DNA of 64,000 nt from an uncultured Verrucomicrobiae bacterium (GTDB taxonomy: Bacteria > Verrucomicrobiota > Verrucomicrobiia > Limisphaerales > AAA164-E04), in the NCBI GenBank assembly GCA_943788245.1, contig CALSPN010000003.1, positions 1-64,000 on the forward strand, in the 5' to 3' direction. A program made the translations under genes and the position numbers. How positions within the stretch are numbered: position 1 is the first letter of the stretch; each line of letters starts with the position of its first letter. The notes below the pieces were generated by a model. It searched no databases. It was given only the letters and a program-made list of their open reading frames with translations, and was not told where the DNA came from. Shown here piece by piece: positions 18,605 through 27,901 of this stretch.

Positions 18605-20259
18605 TTCAAGGTGTTTTCCTTATAATCTTTTTCAAGACCCGGCCTTGTCGAGGCAAGCAGTCGCAATTGATTGTTGAGTTTGCTTCGGCAGCTGGTGATC
18701 AACCAGAGTGAATACCCAAGGCCAATTGCAAACCATGTGCTCAGCATAAAATATTCTTCACCCCCTATTAAGGCGAAGCCCCTTCCTCGGGCTGCAAGGA
18801 TAATGAATATGATGAACCCCAAAAACAAAATCCAGGGTACGATTAGCACGTGAAAAAGAGTGCCTCCGATTGCCCTGTTCACATGTCTGGCTCGCACGCT
18901 GTTCCAGAGCCCGCACCAAAAAAGAGCAAAGCTATCGACAATAAGTAAAATCAGATGCGCCATAAGCATTATCACCACGTAAGTGGTCTGGCTTCCTCCT
19001 AACCTTCTAGATTCGATGAGCAGTAAGAATGCGAAGAAAAGGGTCAGTACACACAGGAAAATGAGCGGCCCTATAAATTGATCTAAGATCGCTTTCCAGT
19101 GTCCGCTGAGCACATCCTTCACTCTCAATGGAGTGCTGAAAAGAAGCTCCAAAGATCCATTTCTCCGATCATCTGTCAGTCTTTGGCTTGATTCGGCACC
19201 AATCCAAAATTTGAGTATCAAACTGCTGAAGTAAGCTGTTCCGATGAAGTTGGCCGTTTCATTGTAAAATATGCTGCCAAACCGTATGCTCCCCCATATC
19301 CAATAAACACCGCCCAACGCAAAAATGAGCCAGGGATAGAGTTTTTTTAAACGACTTCGGCAATGAAGCCACATGACAGGGTTTCTGGACAACAGGCGTT
19401 CGCGTAATCTGGTTTCATACCTTTTCGATCCTCTATCTGCCCTCAGTAGCTTTTCTTTGCGCTTTAGTTGAGCACCAGAGAAAGGGCGATCCTGCCAACA
19501 TTTGGAAACTGCGAGCGAAGCGGTCACAATAAATATCCACATGAATACATGATTGGTTATCAAAGATTTCCAGTAGGACCATGGTTCCGCTAAATACGCG
19601 CGATCCGCTACCATGCTCATTCCGTAGATTGCGCTATGGACGGAATAAGTGTCGACATTGATGGGCGATGGGGAATTTTTGGTGACCATGCCTATTAAAA
19701 ACAGGCAGATAGGACCTGCTCCAAGCAATACGATCATCATCGCAAAAGTGGAAACAGCCGATTTCACGGCTTTTGTGCAGTAAACAGAGATACAAATACC
19801 AACGGAAAGTGAAAGAAGCATAGTGTTGATCAGTAACAGAATTAATCGTCCAAATTCCTTTCCGGTTACACTGCCCAACAAAAGGGGGATGGCCAATACG
19901 GGAAGGATGGCAAGCAGGCCGCAAATGGATCTCAGTGAGGTGGCGGCCAGTTTGCCGAAAACAACATCGTAACCGCTTAGGTCTGTAAGGAATAGTAAAC
20001 CAAGAGTGCCCTCTCTTTTTTCTTCGCCCACACAATCTGAAGTAATCCAGATGCCTTCCATTGCGCAGTAAACGAATGCAAAGCTCGAAAGTGTGTAAAA
20101 AAGACTCGAGCCCATAGTGACGGGCGCGGCTTGGTTGAAAGACATGATTAAGCCGCTGATAAAGATAGCGGCAAGGGCAAATACGGTCCTTCCTGTGTAG
20201 AGAGAGCGGCGGCGGGAGGCAACCCTGAGTTCTCGGGCGACAATAGGGAATAGGCTCAT
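18571..20259 (-). CDS. ABC-2 type transporter permease, two fused halves
   Basis: 562-residue integral membrane protein with about 12 hydrophobic segments. It looks like two ABC-2 permease halves in one chain: each carries the same cytoplasmic motif after the second helix, EEKREGTLGLLFLTDL near residue 80 and DDRRNGSLELLFSTPL near residue 370. A basic cytoplasmic linker (about 265-300) joins them. It is the membrane part of the exporter whose ATPase is encoded 39 bp upstream on the same strand. Substrate unknown; ABC-2 exporters move polysaccharides, lipids, drugs or act in gliding and protein export. The 3' end overlaps the convergent pseudo-protease gene. Confidence 0.88.
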   Translation of the reverse strand: MSLFPIVARELRVASRRRSLYTGRTVFALAAIFISGLIMSFNQAAPVTMGSSLFYTLSSFAFVYCAMEGIWITSDCVGEEKREGTLGLLFLTDLSGYDVVFGKLAATSLRSICGLLAILPVLAIPLLLGSVTGKEFGRLILLLINTMLLSLSVGICISVYCTKAVKSAVSTFAMMIVLLGAGPICLFLIGMVTKNSPSPINVDTYSVHSAIYGMSMVADRAYLAEPWSYWKSLITNHVFMWIFIVTASLAVSKCWQDRPFSGAQLKRKEKLLRADRGSKRYETRLRERLLSRNPVMWLHCRSRLKKLYPWLIFALGGVYWIWGSIRFGSIFYNETANFIGTAYFSSLILKFWIGAESSQRLTDDRRNGSLELLFSTPLRVKDVLSGHWKAILDQFIGPLIFLCVLTLFFAFLLLIESRRLGGSQTTYVVIMLMAHLILLIVDSFALFWCGLWNSVRARHVNRAIGGTLFHVLIVPWILFLGFIIFIILAARGRGFALIGGEEYFMLSTWFAIGLGYSLWLITSCRSKLNNQLRLLASTRPGLEKDYKENTLNQGSESLEPTK

Positions 20260-20298
20260 GAATAATAAAGAGGCTTCTGTTGATCTTACCTGTCCTGC

Positions 20299-21324
20299 CT
20301 ACTGCGTTTCTCCTTTTGTCATTCGCATGAAAACCTCTTCCAGGCCGAGTTCTTCCTCTTTCAATCCATGAATGGGAACTCCATTCCTTACCAGCGTTTC
20401 TGCAATGATGCTGACGTCTGCATCATGGGATGCCATTGTGACTCGTATGCTGCCATCTACCATTTCAGCCTCTGAAACTTCGGATTGAGTTTTGAGGAAC
20501 CCAATGGCTTTGTCAGGATCGGAACCAACCTTTACCCAAACAATATGACTGGTTTCCATCTGGTTTTTGACTCCCTGAACAGAGCCGCTGTAGATAAGTT
20601 TTCCCCGCTCAATGATGGCAACACGATTGCACAAGGATTGAAGCTCACTGAGAATATGTGATGAAATGATAATCGTTTTACCCATCCGTTGTAATTCCTG
20701 CAGAATGGCCATCATTTCAATGCGGGCTCGGGGGTCCAGTCCGCTGGCAGGTTCATCGAGCAAGAGGAGTTCAGGATCGTGGATTAAAACGCGTGCCAAA
20801 CCGATACGTTGTTGCATGCCGAGACTCAAGGTTCCGATCAGTGCACCTTTTTTTTCTGACAAGCCAACTAGTTCCAGAACATCCCCTACCGTTTTTTCAC
20901 GTTGTCCGGAAGGGATGCGGTAGCAAGCTCCAAAGAAATCCAGGTATTCGGTAACCTCCATGTCCTTGTAAACCCCGAAAAAGTCCGGCATGTAACCGAT
21001 GACATGACGCACCGCATCTGCCTCTGCGACTACGTCCTTACCCAGAACTTTTGCGGTGCCCGACGATGGCTTCAGGAAAGTTGCCAGGATTCTCAGGGTG
21101 GTTGTTTTGCCAGCACCATTGGAGCCAATGAATCCAAAAAGATCGCCTCTGTTGACTGTCAGGTCCAACATGTTGAGGGCAGTCATATCGCTGTACTGCC
21201 GGGTCAGTAAGCTAGTCTGTACTGCTGGTAAATCCTTTACAGCCTTGTCCGGTCTTGGATCAGCTTTGATCATGGGTGTGTGTTTAGTTCCAGGACTCAT
21301 GGTGAAGATCTCATTGAGTGTCAT
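20299..21324 (-). CDS. ABC transporter ATP-binding protein (CcmA/DrrA-like)
   Basis: 341-residue ATPase with Walker A GSNGAGKTTT (about 67-76), signature LSLGMQQRIGLARVL, Walker B ELLLLDEPASGLD and the switch histidine in IIISSHILSEL. The C-terminal about 100 residues form the extension common in exporters of the CcmA/NatA/DrrA type. The N-terminus has about 35 residues more than usual; the start chosen overlaps the stop of the upstream membrane protein as ATGA (21321-21324), which argues for coupling and for this start. It powers the two-half permease encoded next. Confidence 0.93.
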   Translation of the reverse strand: MTLNEIFTMSPGTKHTPMIKADPRPDKAVKDLPAVQTSLLTRQYSDMTALNMLDLTVNRGDLFGFIGSNGAGKTTTLRILATFLKPSSGTAKVLGKDVVAEADAVRHVIGYMPDFFGVYKDMEVTEYLDFFGACYRIPSGQREKTVGDVLELVGLSEKKGALIGTLSLGMQQRIGLARVLIHDPELLLLDEPASGLDPRARIEMMAILQELQRMGKTIIISSHILSELQSLCNRVAIIERGKLIYSGSVQGVKNQMETSHIVWVKVGSDPDKAIGFLKTQSEVSEAEMVDGSIRVTMASHDADVSIIAETLVRNGVPIHGLKEEELGLEEVFMRMTKGETQ

Positions 21325-23513
21325 TTCGCTGAGTCGGTCTTTGGGATGACCAGGCGCAAAAGAGTTCTACGTGTTTCTTTGTTGGGTGTGAACTGGTTCA
21401 ATTTGGGAATGCCGATCTCGGTCTCTGACCAAGCCAGAAGGACAGCGTTGTCGTCCTCTAGAAATGAAGTTAAATCCATGTTGCGTTGATGATTGAAATT
21501 GAGGTTATTGATACCTTTTTTATAAAGAATATCCGCAAAACTCGCGGCTGCCGAGGTCGCCACCATATCGTCCAAGCGGTATGTTTGGCCCAGTGCAAGG
21601 GATCGGCTTCGCAGGGCTCTGCTGAATGTGGACGAGTTTTTTTGGAGGAATTCCTCCAAATCGACAGAGGATGTTTCAGATAACTTCGTGCTCCCAAAAC
21701 CTTTCAATGTGTAAACCTGATCGTTCACAATGAGTAGAAAATGGCTGAAATCAAAGGGTGACATGTTTTGCAAGACAATTGCAGCCTCCGGGGTTCCCTG
21801 TTTCTTTAATGAGGCCTCAATGGGCGCCATTTCCAGTTGATCATACCAATCACTGATGAACATTCTACTTGTCCATACCGGAACAGAAACGCCTGCCAGA
21901 AATCCCTTAGCTTGTCTCAATACCTTGGAGGATTGCCCGCCGAAGGATCCATTCCAATTTGCACTTGCTTCCGCGCGTAAGGATCCCAGGTTGCGATTGG
22001 AGACGAGTTCGTAATCTGCGTTGATCGGGGAGTAAAGCGAACCATACGTGCGGCCACGGGTGATGGTTTCCTGACCAAACGGGATGACATCTACGACATG
22101 CAATTCACTCCATTCCAAATCTCCCGCACGCAGACGGAATCCAACATAGTAAATCACTGCTGAAAACAGGATCACATAGGCAGGAAAAGTAACCCATGTC
22201 CACATCTGACGATTCAGCTTCTTGAGAACGATTCGATCAATCGGGCCAATACAGGCAAGATAAACTACGAGCATTGCCATTAGCCATTCGACCGGTAATT
22301 TTTTGACCTGGCGACTTTCGATCATGGACCCAAAAAGTCCGTCCACACTTTGGCCGCTCCAGAAATTTCTGTTTCCTCCCTCAAACCAATGCCCGGGGAT
22401 ACCTCCCAGCTTTGCCCAAAACCAAGGTTTATTTTTCCACGTTTTAATCGGGTCACGTTCTGGACTGAATGTCAGCAGTGTTAACTGTCCTCTTCCTCTC
22501 CTTGCCTGAATGATGAGTGGAAGGCCTTCTTGTTTTGCAAGCACAGAACCGTCCGTGACTGTTCCGGTGACGATCGGAAGGGCGCGACCTTTTTTTTCCT
22601 TATCGTCTTTTAATCGGGTGTATCGGTTGTCTACATTGCGATTGTGGCGGTAGTTGTTTTGGTCGAGACGATTGATCAGGGATGGATCGCATGTAGCGGT
22701 AGGAGAAAGTTTCTCAGATGGATTTCTCAGCCATTTTTCAAGCGTACCATCCCAATTCAAGGATCCCACTCCGTCAGGAATAAAGGGAATCAAATTACTC
22801 AGCCATTCTGTTGAATTAATTTCAGCCGGTTCATCCATGGCAACAATTAAATGTCCGCCCTGAGCGAGCCACGCGCCAAGCGCTTTTGACTGCGGGATCT
22901 CTAATTCAATGGCTCGTGAGGCATGCAGATAAAGTGAATTGAGACCTTCCAATGCCAGCGGTTGATCGGGGAAATGAGCTGTCTGAATGCGTCCGCTTTG
23001 AGGTCTGTAATGTTCCTGGCGCGGCTCTTCAGGAAATTTTGGTTGTCCGGCGAAACTGCGTGACACGGACCCCATGAGATAGCCCGACCATGGAATCATT
23101 TCAGTAGCTTGAAATTGAGATCTTTCTTCGATCGTTTGGCCGTTTTTACTGATTAATTTTGCGGTCCAGTTGTCGAGGTTGCCTCCGTCTTTGAAAAAAA
23201 CTGGAATGACGACTTTCTTGCGGGTGTTTGTCGGTAATTCGATTGGAACCCTGTGTTCAACCCCGGTGTTGGAATCCCTGAGGGAAACGAAACCATTGAA
23301 ATCGGGGCCATCCTGATGCAATTCAAAAGTGAAAGGGCACCAATGATGCGTTCGCACATAATCTCCGTAACCCGGAAAGACATCGAACTGAAGCGCTGCC
23401 TTTGTGGTTAACGCAGCAAAGCACAGCAAAATCCAAGTCAAAAGCATGAAAGATGCTTTCAATCGGCCTTTTCTAATACAGGCCTGCAATTTTGCTTTCG
23501 TGGATTTCTTCAT
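21321..23513 (-). CDS. Membrane protein of ABC exporter operon with GldG/GATase-like domain
   Basis: 730-residue protein, first gene of the ABC cassette. Visible: an N-terminal signal anchor (about 20-40), a beta-rich extracytoplasmic region, a GATase/GldG-like Rossmann segment around 190-280 (LGAWLAQGGHLIVAMDEP), two transmembrane helices near 405-465 (WLMAMLVVYLACIGPID; VTFPAYVILFSAVIYYVGF), then a soluble C-terminal half. The combination of ATPase, ABC-2 permease and a large GATase-like periplasmic protein resembles Gld-type ABC systems in outline, but sequence identity to GldG is not evident to me. Function unknown. Confidence 0.7.
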   Translation of the reverse strand: MKKSTKAKLQACIRKGRLKASFMLLTWILLCFAALTTKAALQFDVFPGYGDYVRTHHWCPFTFELHQDGPDFNGFVSLRDSNTGVEHRVPIELPTNTRKKVVIPVFFKDGGNLDNWTAKLISKNGQTIEERSQFQATEMIPWSGYLMGSVSRSFAGQPKFPEEPRQEHYRPQSGRIQTAHFPDQPLALEGLNSLYLHASRAIELEIPQSKALGAWLAQGGHLIVAMDEPAEINSTEWLSNLIPFIPDGVGSLNWDGTLEKWLRNPSEKLSPTATCDPSLINRLDQNNYRHNRNVDNRYTRLKDDKEKKGRALPIVTGTVTDGSVLAKQEGLPLIIQARRGRGQLTLLTFSPERDPIKTWKNKPWFWAKLGGIPGHWFEGGNRNFWSGQSVDGLFGSMIESRQVKKLPVEWLMAMLVVYLACIGPIDRIVLKKLNRQMWTWVTFPAYVILFSAVIYYVGFRLRAGDLEWSELHVVDVIPFGQETITRGRTYGSLYSPINADYELVSNRNLGSLRAEASANWNGSFGGQSSKVLRQAKGFLAGVSVPVWTSRMFISDWYDQLEMAPIEASLKKQGTPEAAIVLQNMSPFDFSHFLLIVNDQVYTLKGFGSTKLSETSSVDLEEFLQKNSSTFSRALRSRSLALGQTYRLDDMVATSAAASFADILYKKGINNLNFNHQRNMDLTSFLEDDNAVLLAWSETEIGIPKLNQFTPNKETRRTLLRLVIPKTDSAK

Positions 23514-23916
23514 TCACAAAGTGTGATTCATGTTTTCAGATTGCGCGAAACGGCTGCCACAGCTTTGTTTCAGCCGCGTCTGATGAGAACGCATCAATAT
23601 CCAAGCGGTGCCTCTCTTCCCCTCTGCAGGCAATGGTGTTCGTTTATGTTCTAATGCCATGAGGTTTGCAAGATATTCTACCTGAATGCGAATCCCTTGA
23701 TTTTTGCATCTTTTCAGGTTTCAGTGCCATTTTCTTAAAGTATTTCCATCGAATTTATTTGCCAATACCTGTTTTCATTTCCACGCCAACCAACTTTTAG
23801 AGGGCTGGAGCGCATGAAAATATGTAATTAAAGCCCGGTTTCCTGCTTTTTCATGTTGACCCTCTGGTTAAAATTTAGAACTCTCCCCATTTCGCTTGAC
23901 GGCGTCCTGCGTATCT
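23514..23916. other. Intergenic region between the ABC cassette and ilvN
   Basis: About 400 bases between divergent units. It must contain the promoters of the ABC cassette (minus) and of ilvN-ilvC (plus). I see no leader peptide rich in branched-chain residues, no T-box specifier structure and no strong hairpin. A TTGACC at about 23855 lacks a well-spaced -10 box. Confidence 0.5.
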
Positions 23917-24390
23917 ATGAGACACACAATATCAGTTTTGGTTGAAAATAAGTTTGGCGTTTTGACACGAATCGCTGGCTTGTTCAGTGGTAGAGGCTTC
24001 AATATTGACACATTGAACGTCGCTCCGACCTATGCAGATGACACTTCCTGCATGACGATTGTGACTCAGGGAGACGATGCAACTTTAGTGCAAATCGTGC
24101 GTCAATTGAACAAGCTCCCCGAGGTGTTGGAGGTTCAAGATTTTCGCGAACAAATGCATGTCGACCGCGAGCTGGTGCTCATCAAAGTCAACGCCGACTC
24201 CAAATCCCGGTCCGAAGTCATGCAGATCACAGATATTTTCCGCGCCAAGATCATTGATGTTCACCCCAACTCATTGACCATCGAAGTCACAGGCTCTGAG
24301 GGTAAAATCTCCAAGTTCATCGACCTGATGAGCCGGTTTGGAATCCGTGCCCTGACCCGCACCGGCACGGTTGCCCTGCCGCGAGCTTGA
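23917..24390 (+). CDS. ilvN: Acetolactate synthase small (regulatory) subunit
   Basis: 157-residue regulatory subunit of acetohydroxyacid synthase, which makes acetolactate and acetohydroxybutyrate for Val, Leu and Ile and confers valine feedback. The ACT domain is at the N-terminus ([31 protein letters not shown]), followed by the typical VVQ-type C-terminal domain ([36 protein letters not shown]). ATG 23917 was chosen because [12 protein letters not shown] matches the family start; an upstream in-frame TTG at 23896 would add seven atypical residues. ilvC follows after 52 bp. The catalytic subunit gene ilvB is not in the window. Confidence 0.95.
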   Translation: MRHTISVLVENKFGVLTRIAGLFSGRGFNIDTLNVAPTYADDTSCMTIVTQGDDATLVQIVRQLNKLPEVLEVQDFREQMHVDRELVLIKVNADSKSRSEVMQITDIFRAKIIDVHPNSLTIEVTGSEGKISKFIDLMSRFGIRALTRTGTVALPRA

Positions 24391-24442
24391 GCAGCTTTTT
24401 TATCATACGCAAAAGATACCTAACAACAAACGCAGAAATAAA

Positions 24443-25469
24443 ATGCCAGCAAAAATATACTCGGACAAGCACGCAGACCTCAATGTCCTCAAGGACAAAA
24501 CTCTGGCAGTGCTTGGGTTCGGCTCCCAGGGACACGCTCATGCCTTGAATCTCAAGGAAAGTGGATGCAACGTCATCATCGGCCTTTACAAAGGTAGCAA
24601 ATCGATCGCCGTTGCCGAAGACAAAGGATTCAAAGTCGTTACCACAGCGGAAGCCGTTCAACAAGCGGACGTAATCTTTGTTGCTCTGCCTGACACCAAG
24701 CAGGCTGCTGTTTACGAATCTGACATCGCACCCAACCTGATCAAGGGGAAAACACTCCTGTTCTCGCACGGTTTCGCAGTGCATTACAAAACCGTTGTTC
24801 CACCGGAAGACGTGGACGTCATTCTCGTCGCTCCCAAAGGCCCTGGCCATATTGTTCGACGTCAGTATGTCGAAGGCAAGGGTGTTCCTTCATTGATCGC
24901 TATCCATCAAAACCCTTCTCGCAAGGCCAAAAAAGTAGCTTTGGCATGGGCTAAAGGTATCGGTGGTACCCGAGCAGGCGTCCTTGAAACGACTTTTAAA
25001 GAAGAAACCGAAACGGATTTATTTGGCGAGCAAACCGTTCTTTGCGGTGGCACCAGTGCCTTGATTATCGCCGGTTATGAAACCCTGGTCGAAGCGGGTT
25101 ACCAGCCTGAAATGGCCTATTTTGAGTGTCTCCATGAATTGAAACTCATTGTCGATCTGATCAATGAAGCGGGGATTCATGGCATGCGTTTTTTCCATCT
25201 CTGAAACTGCCAAATGGGGTGATGTTAAAGTTGGTCCCAAAATTATTGATGCCAGTGTCAAGAAACGTATGAAAGCTGCGCTCAAGGCCATCCAGAATGG
25301 TAAGTTTGCCAAGGAATGGGTCATGGAATACCAGACAGGTTACAAAAATTTCAATGCGCTTCTCAAAGCAGGTGAAAAGCATTCCATTGAAAAAGTCGGT
25401 GCTCGTTTACGTAAGATGATGCCTTGGATGCAGAAGCGTTCTACGCGAGGCGTTCAGAGTTCTTACTGA
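24443..25469 (+). CDS. ilvC: Ketol-acid reductoisomerase (one frame break)
   Basis: Class I ketol-acid reductoisomerase of 341 residues after correction; it performs the Mg/NADPH-dependent isomeroreduction of acetolactate in branched-chain amino acid synthesis. Features: Rossmann [13 protein letters not shown], phosphate loop [16 protein letters not shown], metal-ligand motif [28 protein letters not shown], and [10 protein letters not shown]. The frame breaks at the T6 run at about 25189-25194, between HGMRF and SISETA, which are adjacent in all family members; deleting one T restores them. ilvC has no obvious substitute here, so a sequencing indel is likelier than decay. Co-transcribed with ilvN; ends at the terminator 25500-25543. 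Confidence 0.95.
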
Positions 25470-25499
25470 GCATCATTTATCAGTCCTGAATTTGTAAAT

Positions 25500-25543
25500 C
25501 CGGCGTCTTCCTCTCAAACACCGAGGGAAGCGCCGGTTTTTTT
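25500..25543 (+). terminator. Rho-independent terminator after ilvC
   Basis: Stem CCGGCG/CGCCGG extended by CTTCC/GGAAG with a one-base bulge, followed by seven T. It lies 31 bp after the ilvC stop and separates ilvN-ilvC from the downstream secreted protein. Confidence 0.9.
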
Positions 25544-25599
25544 CTATTGTCACAAGACCGCAACCAGCGCATTTTTGTGGGGTTAACTTTCTAACAGCT

Positions 25600-26448
25600 A
25601 TGGGCGCAAAGATGAAAATGATAAAATCGATTTGGACGGCCTGCCTCTGCACGTTCCTCCTTTCTGCTGTCGAAATCAAGGCACAGCCGGAGGTCATCGA
25701 CAGTCTTCGCGCATCGTATCAAACGATTTTGGACCGTAATCCCTTTAATCTGCAGCCTCCTCCACCTCCCAAAGAAGAAGTGGCTGAAGAACCTGACGAA
25801 GAGGAAAGTCCAGAATTGGATGAATTGAAACTCAAAATTGCAGGTGTCAGTGCCAAGGATGAGTTAAAGCGAGTTTGGATGGCCATGACAATTCCTAATC
25901 CTGACCCTGAGCTTCCTCCGGTTGAGCGCTTTTTTTCCTTTACCGAATCTGAAGACGAACATCATGGGGTAAAAGTCAAACAGATCGAGCTCAATGGAAA
26001 TGTTGAAATCGAATTCTACGGGAAGAGTCACGAGCTGGAATTTGAAGAATACCGTTACGATGGTCCAAGTGGAGGCAAGAAAAAGGGCAAGGGCAAGGGA
26101 TCTAACGCCAAAGCCCCTACGCGTATCAGTGCCAGAGAATTAATCCGCCGTCGTGCTGAGGAGCAGAGCAAAGGCAAAAACAACAATACCAAAAATACGA
26201 CTTCGGGTAGGTCGAGCACTCGAACGACCTCTTCCTCCAGTGGCTCTTTACTCAAAAATGCTGGAACTGCCTCCAATCGCAGTGGGCTGCAGCGCATGCC
26301 TGCTCGGTCCATACGAACAACAACAAACAACAGGCAGTCAAAGCCTGCCATGAGTCGAGAGGAACAGATCTTGATGCTTGAAGCTCAGAGCGTCCTTTCG
26401 GAAAGGGAAGGTATTACCATGCCGCCCATCCCACCACTGCGGCGCTAA
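25600..26448 (+). CDS. Exported proline-rich/basic protein, function unknown
   Basis: 282-residue protein. A signal peptide (MIKSIWTACLCTFLLSAVEIKA) is followed by DRNPFNLQPPPPPKEE, an acidic stretch, then a small beta domain (ELKLKIAGVSAKDELKRVWMAM ... GVKVKQIELNGNVEIEFYGK). The pairing of an NPF/DPF-Pro segment with a short KVW...VKV...V beta region recalls GspC/PilP-type periplasmic components of secretion or pilus machines, as far as I can judge by eye. The C-terminal third is low-complexity, basic and Ser/Thr/Asn-rich (residues about 160-255). Starts at Met1, Met5 or Met7 are possible. No homologous operon partners are adjacent. Confidence 0.65.
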   Translation: MGAKMKMIKSIWTACLCTFLLSAVEIKAQPEVIDSLRASYQTILDRNPFNLQPPPPPKEEVAEEPDEEESPELDELKLKIAGVSAKDELKRVWMAMTIPNPDPELPPVERFFSFTESEDEHHGVKVKQIELNGNVEIEFYGKSHELEFEEYRYDGPSGGKKKGKGKGSNAKAPTRISARELIRRRAEEQSKGKNNNTKNTTSGRSSTRTTSSSSGSLLKNAGTASNRSGLQRMPARSIRTTTNNRQSKPAMSREEQILMLEAQSVLSEREGITMPPIPPLRR

Positions 26449-26518
26449 TCATTGGTAGATTGGGCCTGAAATACGGAGACATTCGATTCTTTATTCCAGT
26501 CCTACTTCAAGTGAGCGC

Positions 26519-27808
26519 GTGAAAGAACCGAACTCCCAGCTTCGCCAAATCGGTTTGATCGGTGCGACTGCGCTTGTCATTGCCAACATGATTGGCGTTG
26601 GGATCTTTACTACAACGGGTTACCTGTTGGCTGACATGCCATCCCGTGGCTGGGTGCTCTTCGCATGGTTCATTGGAGGTGTCATGGCCTTACTCGGAGC
26701 GGTCTGCTACGGAGCGCTTTCGCAGCGGTTGCCGGAGTCTGGAGGTGAATATTTTTTTCTCTCTCGAACCATCCATCCTTCAGTGGGTTACATCAGTGGT
26801 TGGCTTTCCCTTTTTGTAGGCTTTTCTGCTCCGATTGCTGCCTCTGCTTACGGTATTGGTGTTTACCTCAGGCCTTGGGTGTTTGGCGTCGAGCCACGTT
26901 GGGTTGGGACATTTGCGGTTTTGATGATCGCATTGGTTCATGGAGCAGGTGTTCGCAGAGGGCTCCTGATGCAGAATCTGATGGTTGGTTTCAAGTTGTT
27001 ATTGCTGGTGTTATTTCTTTCATGGGCTGGCTACAAGCTGGAAGAACCGGTTCCGATGCCTGGCTGGGATTTTCAATATGACACTTTCTCCGTATCATTA
27101 GTTTGGATTTTCTTTGCTTATGCAGGCTGGAATGCCGTCGTATACATCGCTGGGGAAATCAAGGAACCTCATCGTAATCTTTCAAAATCCATGCTCATCG
27201 GAACCCTTGCAGTTATCTTGCTTTACCTAGTTCTGAATGCGGTGTTGTTGTGGGGGGCGGATCCAGAATCTATCAAGGGTAAGGAAAATGTAGCCAGTAT
27301 CGTGGCTGAATCATTGGGGGGAGCTCGCATGGCTGGGTTTATCTCGTTTCTGATCGTTGTTTCATTGACGACATCTGTTTCTGCCATGCTCATGGCTGGC
27401 CCGAGAGTTTACGCTAAAATGGCAGAGGATGGATACTTGCCTTCCTTTATGAAATCACCAAACCCACCTGGTTGCAGTAACATGGTTTTTCAGTTGGTGG
27501 TTGTATTATTAATGCTCTGGATTCCTCGATTTCGCGATTTGATTACCTACATTGGTTTCACACTTGGGATTGGGACGGCATTGACCGTGGTTGGCCTGGT
27601 GCGATTGAAGCGCAAAGAAGGGGCAAGCATGCATGTTCCTGGTTGGCCTATGATACCTTTCCTATTCCTGTTAATGGTGCTTTGGGTGACTGTTTTTTCA
27701 ATCAGGAATAACCCTTTTCCCAGTTTTCTAGGCTTGTTGACACTGCTAGGGGGATGGGTGGCGTGGTGGATTCAGGAAAAAGCAAAAGAACGAAATAACT
27801 CAAGTTGA
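26519..27808 (+). CDS. APC-family amino acid permease
   Basis: 429-residue, 12-helix transporter of the amino acid-polyamine-organocation superfamily. The helix 1 unwound segment ANMIGVGIFTTTGYLL and the helix 6 motif FFAYAGWNAVVYIAGEIKEP are characteristic of LAT/AAT-type amino acid permeases. The start is a GTG at 26519; no good ATG precedes the first helix. It begins 70 bp after the secreted protein and may share its transcript. Substrate cannot be told from sequence by eye. Confidence 0.9.
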   Translation: MKEPNSQLRQIGLIGATALVIANMIGVGIFTTTGYLLADMPSRGWVLFAWFIGGVMALLGAVCYGALSQRLPESGGEYFFLSRTIHPSVGYISGWLSLFVGFSAPIAASAYGIGVYLRPWVFGVEPRWVGTFAVLMIALVHGAGVRRGLLMQNLMVGFKLLLLVLFLSWAGYKLEEPVPMPGWDFQYDTFSVSLVWIFFAYAGWNAVVYIAGEIKEPHRNLSKSMLIGTLAVILLYLVLNAVLLWGADPESIKGKENVASIVAESLGGARMAGFISFLIVVSLTTSVSAMLMAGPRVYAKMAEDGYLPSFMKSPNPPGCSNMVFQLVVVLLMLWIPRFRDLITYIGFTLGIGTALTVVGLVRLKRKEGASMHVPGWPMIPFLFLLMVLWVTVFSIRNNPFPSFLGLLTLLGGWVAWWIQEKAKERNNSS

Positions 27809-27901
27809 AGTGAACTTGGATTACTCTGTTCAAGCGTATTTTTTATTCCTGGCGAAGCTTGGCTTTTTTCTGGGTAATTAGGTAATGTAACTTTCATTCG
27901 C

